A DNA stretch of 64,000 nucleotides from Legionella quinlivanii (GTDB lineage: Bacteria > Pseudomonadota > Gammaproteobacteria > Legionellales > Legionellaceae): the NCBI RefSeq assembly GCF_003265995.1, contig NZ_MVJN01000003.1:186001-250000 (forward strand), in the 5' to 3' direction. The notes beneath the pieces are model-generated. The model made no database searches and was not told where the DNA came from. It worked only from the letters and a program-made list of their open reading frames with translations. The position numbers and the translations under genes were made by a program. Shown piece after piece: positions 62,197 through 64,000 of the stretch (the stretch's first letter is position 1; every line of letters begins with the position of its first letter).

Positions 62197-64000
62197 CTAG
62201 AGCTGATGTTTTGCCATCTGATAAAAGAAGCCTTGCTGACGCATGAGCTCCTCATAATTTCCTGATTCAATGCAGCGGCCATTTCGGATGACGTGAATGA
62301 TATCGGCATTGACGATGGTGCTGAAACGGTGCGCAATGACGATGCGGGTCAGATTCATTGCTTCCAGGGTTTCATTGATTTGCTTCTGGACCTTATTATC
62401 CAGGGCGCTGGTTGCCTCATCGAGAAGCAGGATTTTAGGATTGGCACTAATAGCGCGAGCCAGGTTAATACGCTGCACTTCGCCGCCGGAAAAGGTTTGG
62501 ATGCCATCATTGATTAAGGTATCCATGCCCATTGGCAAATCCTGAATCAGTTCTTCTAGCCCTGTTGCCCGAGCAATATCCCAGGCTTCACGACGAGTCA
62601 GCGAATCGTTATTACCGGCAAAGTTTTCAAAAATAGTACCCGGAATAAGACGGGTAACCTGCATGACCACACCCATCTGTGAACGTAAGTTTCGCAGATG
62701 TATATTTTTCAGATCGATTCCGCTGAATTTGATCTCACCGGATTCAATTTTTTCCAGGCCAAGCAACAAGCGAAACAGAGTCGATTTTCCTGAGCCGGAA
62801 GGGCCGACAATCGCTGTAAAAGAGCCTGGCTGTACTTCCAGATTAAAATCGACAAATATTGGCTCCTCATGGTCGGGATAACGGAACACAACATCTTTCA
62901 AAACAATGTGCCCGTCCAAATCAACTGGCGATTTGTTTTCCTCCTTTTCAGTTTCAGTCGTAAAAATAGGTTTGGCCATCTTGAACAAAGGGATAATTTC
63001 AAGACTTTCACTGACTACATTGCTTAAAGAAACAAAGGCTGAGAAAAATTGTACGAATGCGGCGTTAAATACAATAAACTGCCCGAAACTGATGCCGGCA
63101 TTTTGCCATATGACCAGACTATAGATGGTAAATGTACTCATTCCGGTGAGAAAAATATTAAAAACATCAAGCCGGTTCTGGTATATATGGGTTTTATTTT
63201 CCTCTCGCATTTTATCGCTGTAACACTTGTTCCAGCTGGCAAAAGCCGCATCCTCCTTGTGCGCAATGCGAAGCTTGATAATCGCATTGATAATACTAAG
63301 CAAAATACCGCTCAGAGTGGATTCCGCTTCAATCACTTTTCGTTCCTGGCGCAGAATAATCCGGTTAAAGATTAAGCTGCTGATTGTTATAACCAGCACA
63401 ATCGAAACTGCCGCCAGCGACAGCATGGAGTTGATATAAAACATTAAAAAGAAATTAACCAGGGACATCAGACCATCCAGCATGCTGCGCAAAATGTTTG
63501 CGCTTAAAATTTCCTGGACTTCATTAATAATTCCCGACCTAAAGCTTAACTCTCCCGCTGTGTATTGGTTAAAGAAAGAAAGCGGCAAACGTAAAAGGCG
63601 GTCCATAATGGCGACTTGCAACCGGTGTTTGGATTTAATCTGCAGGCGAATAATCGATTCAACCTGTAAGAGATACAATAATTGAGTGATGACATTGGTC
63701 AGAAGCAGCAAAACAAGTGCTTGCCCTAAAAGCGAAAGATTGGCGAAAGGAATAATGTCATCGAAAATAACCCCCGTCATTACGGGAACGACCAGAAGCG
63801 ATAAGCTGATTAAAATCTGATAAATAATGACCTTGGCCTGATCTTTCTTTAACACCTTGAAGGTGAACTTCAGAATATCTTTGAGCGGTACGCTTTCCTG
63901 GGGCAGTGTTGGATAAAATATATAGGCGTCGGCCTTAACGTCCTGCTGATTAGACGGAGTTATCCTGAATTGTTTTCCTGTCTGGCAATCGATCAGCTGA
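62197..64000 (-). CDS. NHLP/NHLM-type ABC exporter, permease plus ATPase, 5'-partial
   Basis: At least 600 residues; the frame continues past the right edge, so GTG at 63855 is not the start. An N-terminal piece (YIFYPTLPQESVPLKDILKF) matches the linker just before the membrane domain in the NHLM bacteriocin-system transporters (TIGR03797 group). Five or six membrane helices follow, then an ATPase with Walker A GPSGSGKST, signature FSGGEVQR and Walker B ILLLDEATSALD. All ATPase motifs are complete. No leader peptidase (C39) is visible in the part present. Related transporters export ribosomally made peptides with a nitrile-hydratase-like leader. Confidence 0.8.
   Translation of the reverse strand, partial: QLIDCQTGKQFRITPSNQQDVKADAYIFYPTLPQESVPLKDILKFTFKVLKKDQAKVIIYQILISLSLLVVPVMTGVIFDDIIPFANLSLLGQALVLLLLTNVITQLLYLLQVESIIRLQIKSKHRLQVAIMDRLLRLPLSFFNQYTAGELSFRSGIINEVQEILSANILRSMLDGLMSLVNFFLMFYINSMLSLAAVSIVLVITISSLIFNRIILRQERKVIEAESTLSGILLSIINAIIKLRIAHKEDAAFASWNKCYSDKMREENKTHIYQNRLDVFNIFLTGMSTFTIYSLVIWQNAGISFGQFIVFNAAFVQFFSAFVSLSNVVSESLEIIPLFKMAKPIFTTETEKEENKSPVDLDGHIVLKDVVFRYPDHEEPIFVDFNLEVQPGSFTAIVGPSGSGKSTLFRLLLGLEKIESGEIKFSGIDLKNIHLRNLRSQMGVVMQVTRLIPGTIFENFAGNNDSLTRREAWDIARATGLEELIQDLPMGMDTLINDGIQTFSGGEVQRINLARAISANPKILLLDEATSALDNKVQKQINETLEAMNLTRIVIAHRFSTIVNADIIHVIRNGRCIESGNYEELMRQQGFFYQMAKHQL

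Noticed and set aside
1-64000. CRISPR array, tRNA, rRNA or insertion sequence
   Set aside because: No regular spaced repeats, cloverleaf-like sequence, rRNA or transposase gene was recognised on reading; a covariance-model scan would be needed to exclude small RNAs.

Overview
The window looks like a chromosome segment of a gammaproteobacterium, most probably a Legionella-type intracellular bacterium. This is inference from content, because no 16S rRNA is present. The pointers are a eukaryote-like Ser/Thr kinase, a broken ankyrin-repeat gene, a GDSL phospholipase of the PlaA/PlaC kind, PagP, several orphan proteins with toxin-like folds, moderate to low GC, and short palindromic intergenic repeats.

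Region 1 (1-31.3 kb) is a large surface-polysaccharide locus. It opens with two glycosyltransferases (the first cut by the window edge). Two paralogous GT41/OGT-like glycosyltransferases follow, on either side of an AT-rich polytopic membrane protein. A complete UDP-N-acetyl-L-fucosamine cassette (fnlA, fnlB, fnlC) comes next. Then come a methyltransferase, an MBOAT O-acyltransferase with an SGNH-like partner, and an acyltransferase-3 protein. A long minus-strand operon (about 31.3 to 19.2 kb) starts with rmlB, rmlA and wecE, whose expected product is dTDP-4-amino-4,6-dideoxygalactose. It continues with WbqC, a GT2, two methyltransferases, a beta-propeller protein, a NeuD-type acetyltransferase, a free-standing acyl carrier protein, an SDR reductase, a GNAT enzyme, a stand-alone adenylation enzyme and GtrA. 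The simplest reading is that this operon builds an unusual acyl or aminoacyl group on a carrier protein and attaches it to the amino sugar. This is the best candidate here for an undescribed system.

Region 2 (31.5-54.3 kb) is mostly housekeeping and envelope or transport genes: GtrA, acyltransferase-3, a TlpA thioredoxin, pirin, wrbA, TauE/SafE, GDSL lipase, yjgA/darP, rlmL, Mpo1-like, SdaC-like, tag, pagP, APC permease, ExoD, BrnQ and a RimB / 7TM-transglutaminase / ATP-grasp trio. Two probable effectors are scattered among them: a protein kinase (35.5-36.9 kb) and a protein with an R-S-ExE ADP-ribosyltransferase signature (42.0-43.4 kb).

Region 3 (54.4-64 kb) is accessory and partly decayed. 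It holds a possible clan-CD cysteine-peptidase-like protein, coding remnants, a shikimate-kinase-like protein with a changed Walker A, a HigBA/RelE-type toxin-antitoxin pair with two overlapping operator palindromes, an orphan 490-residue protein, and an ankyrin gene broken by a one-base frameshift. A secreted papain-like peptidase follows, and an NHLP/NHLM-type ABC exporter runs off the right edge.
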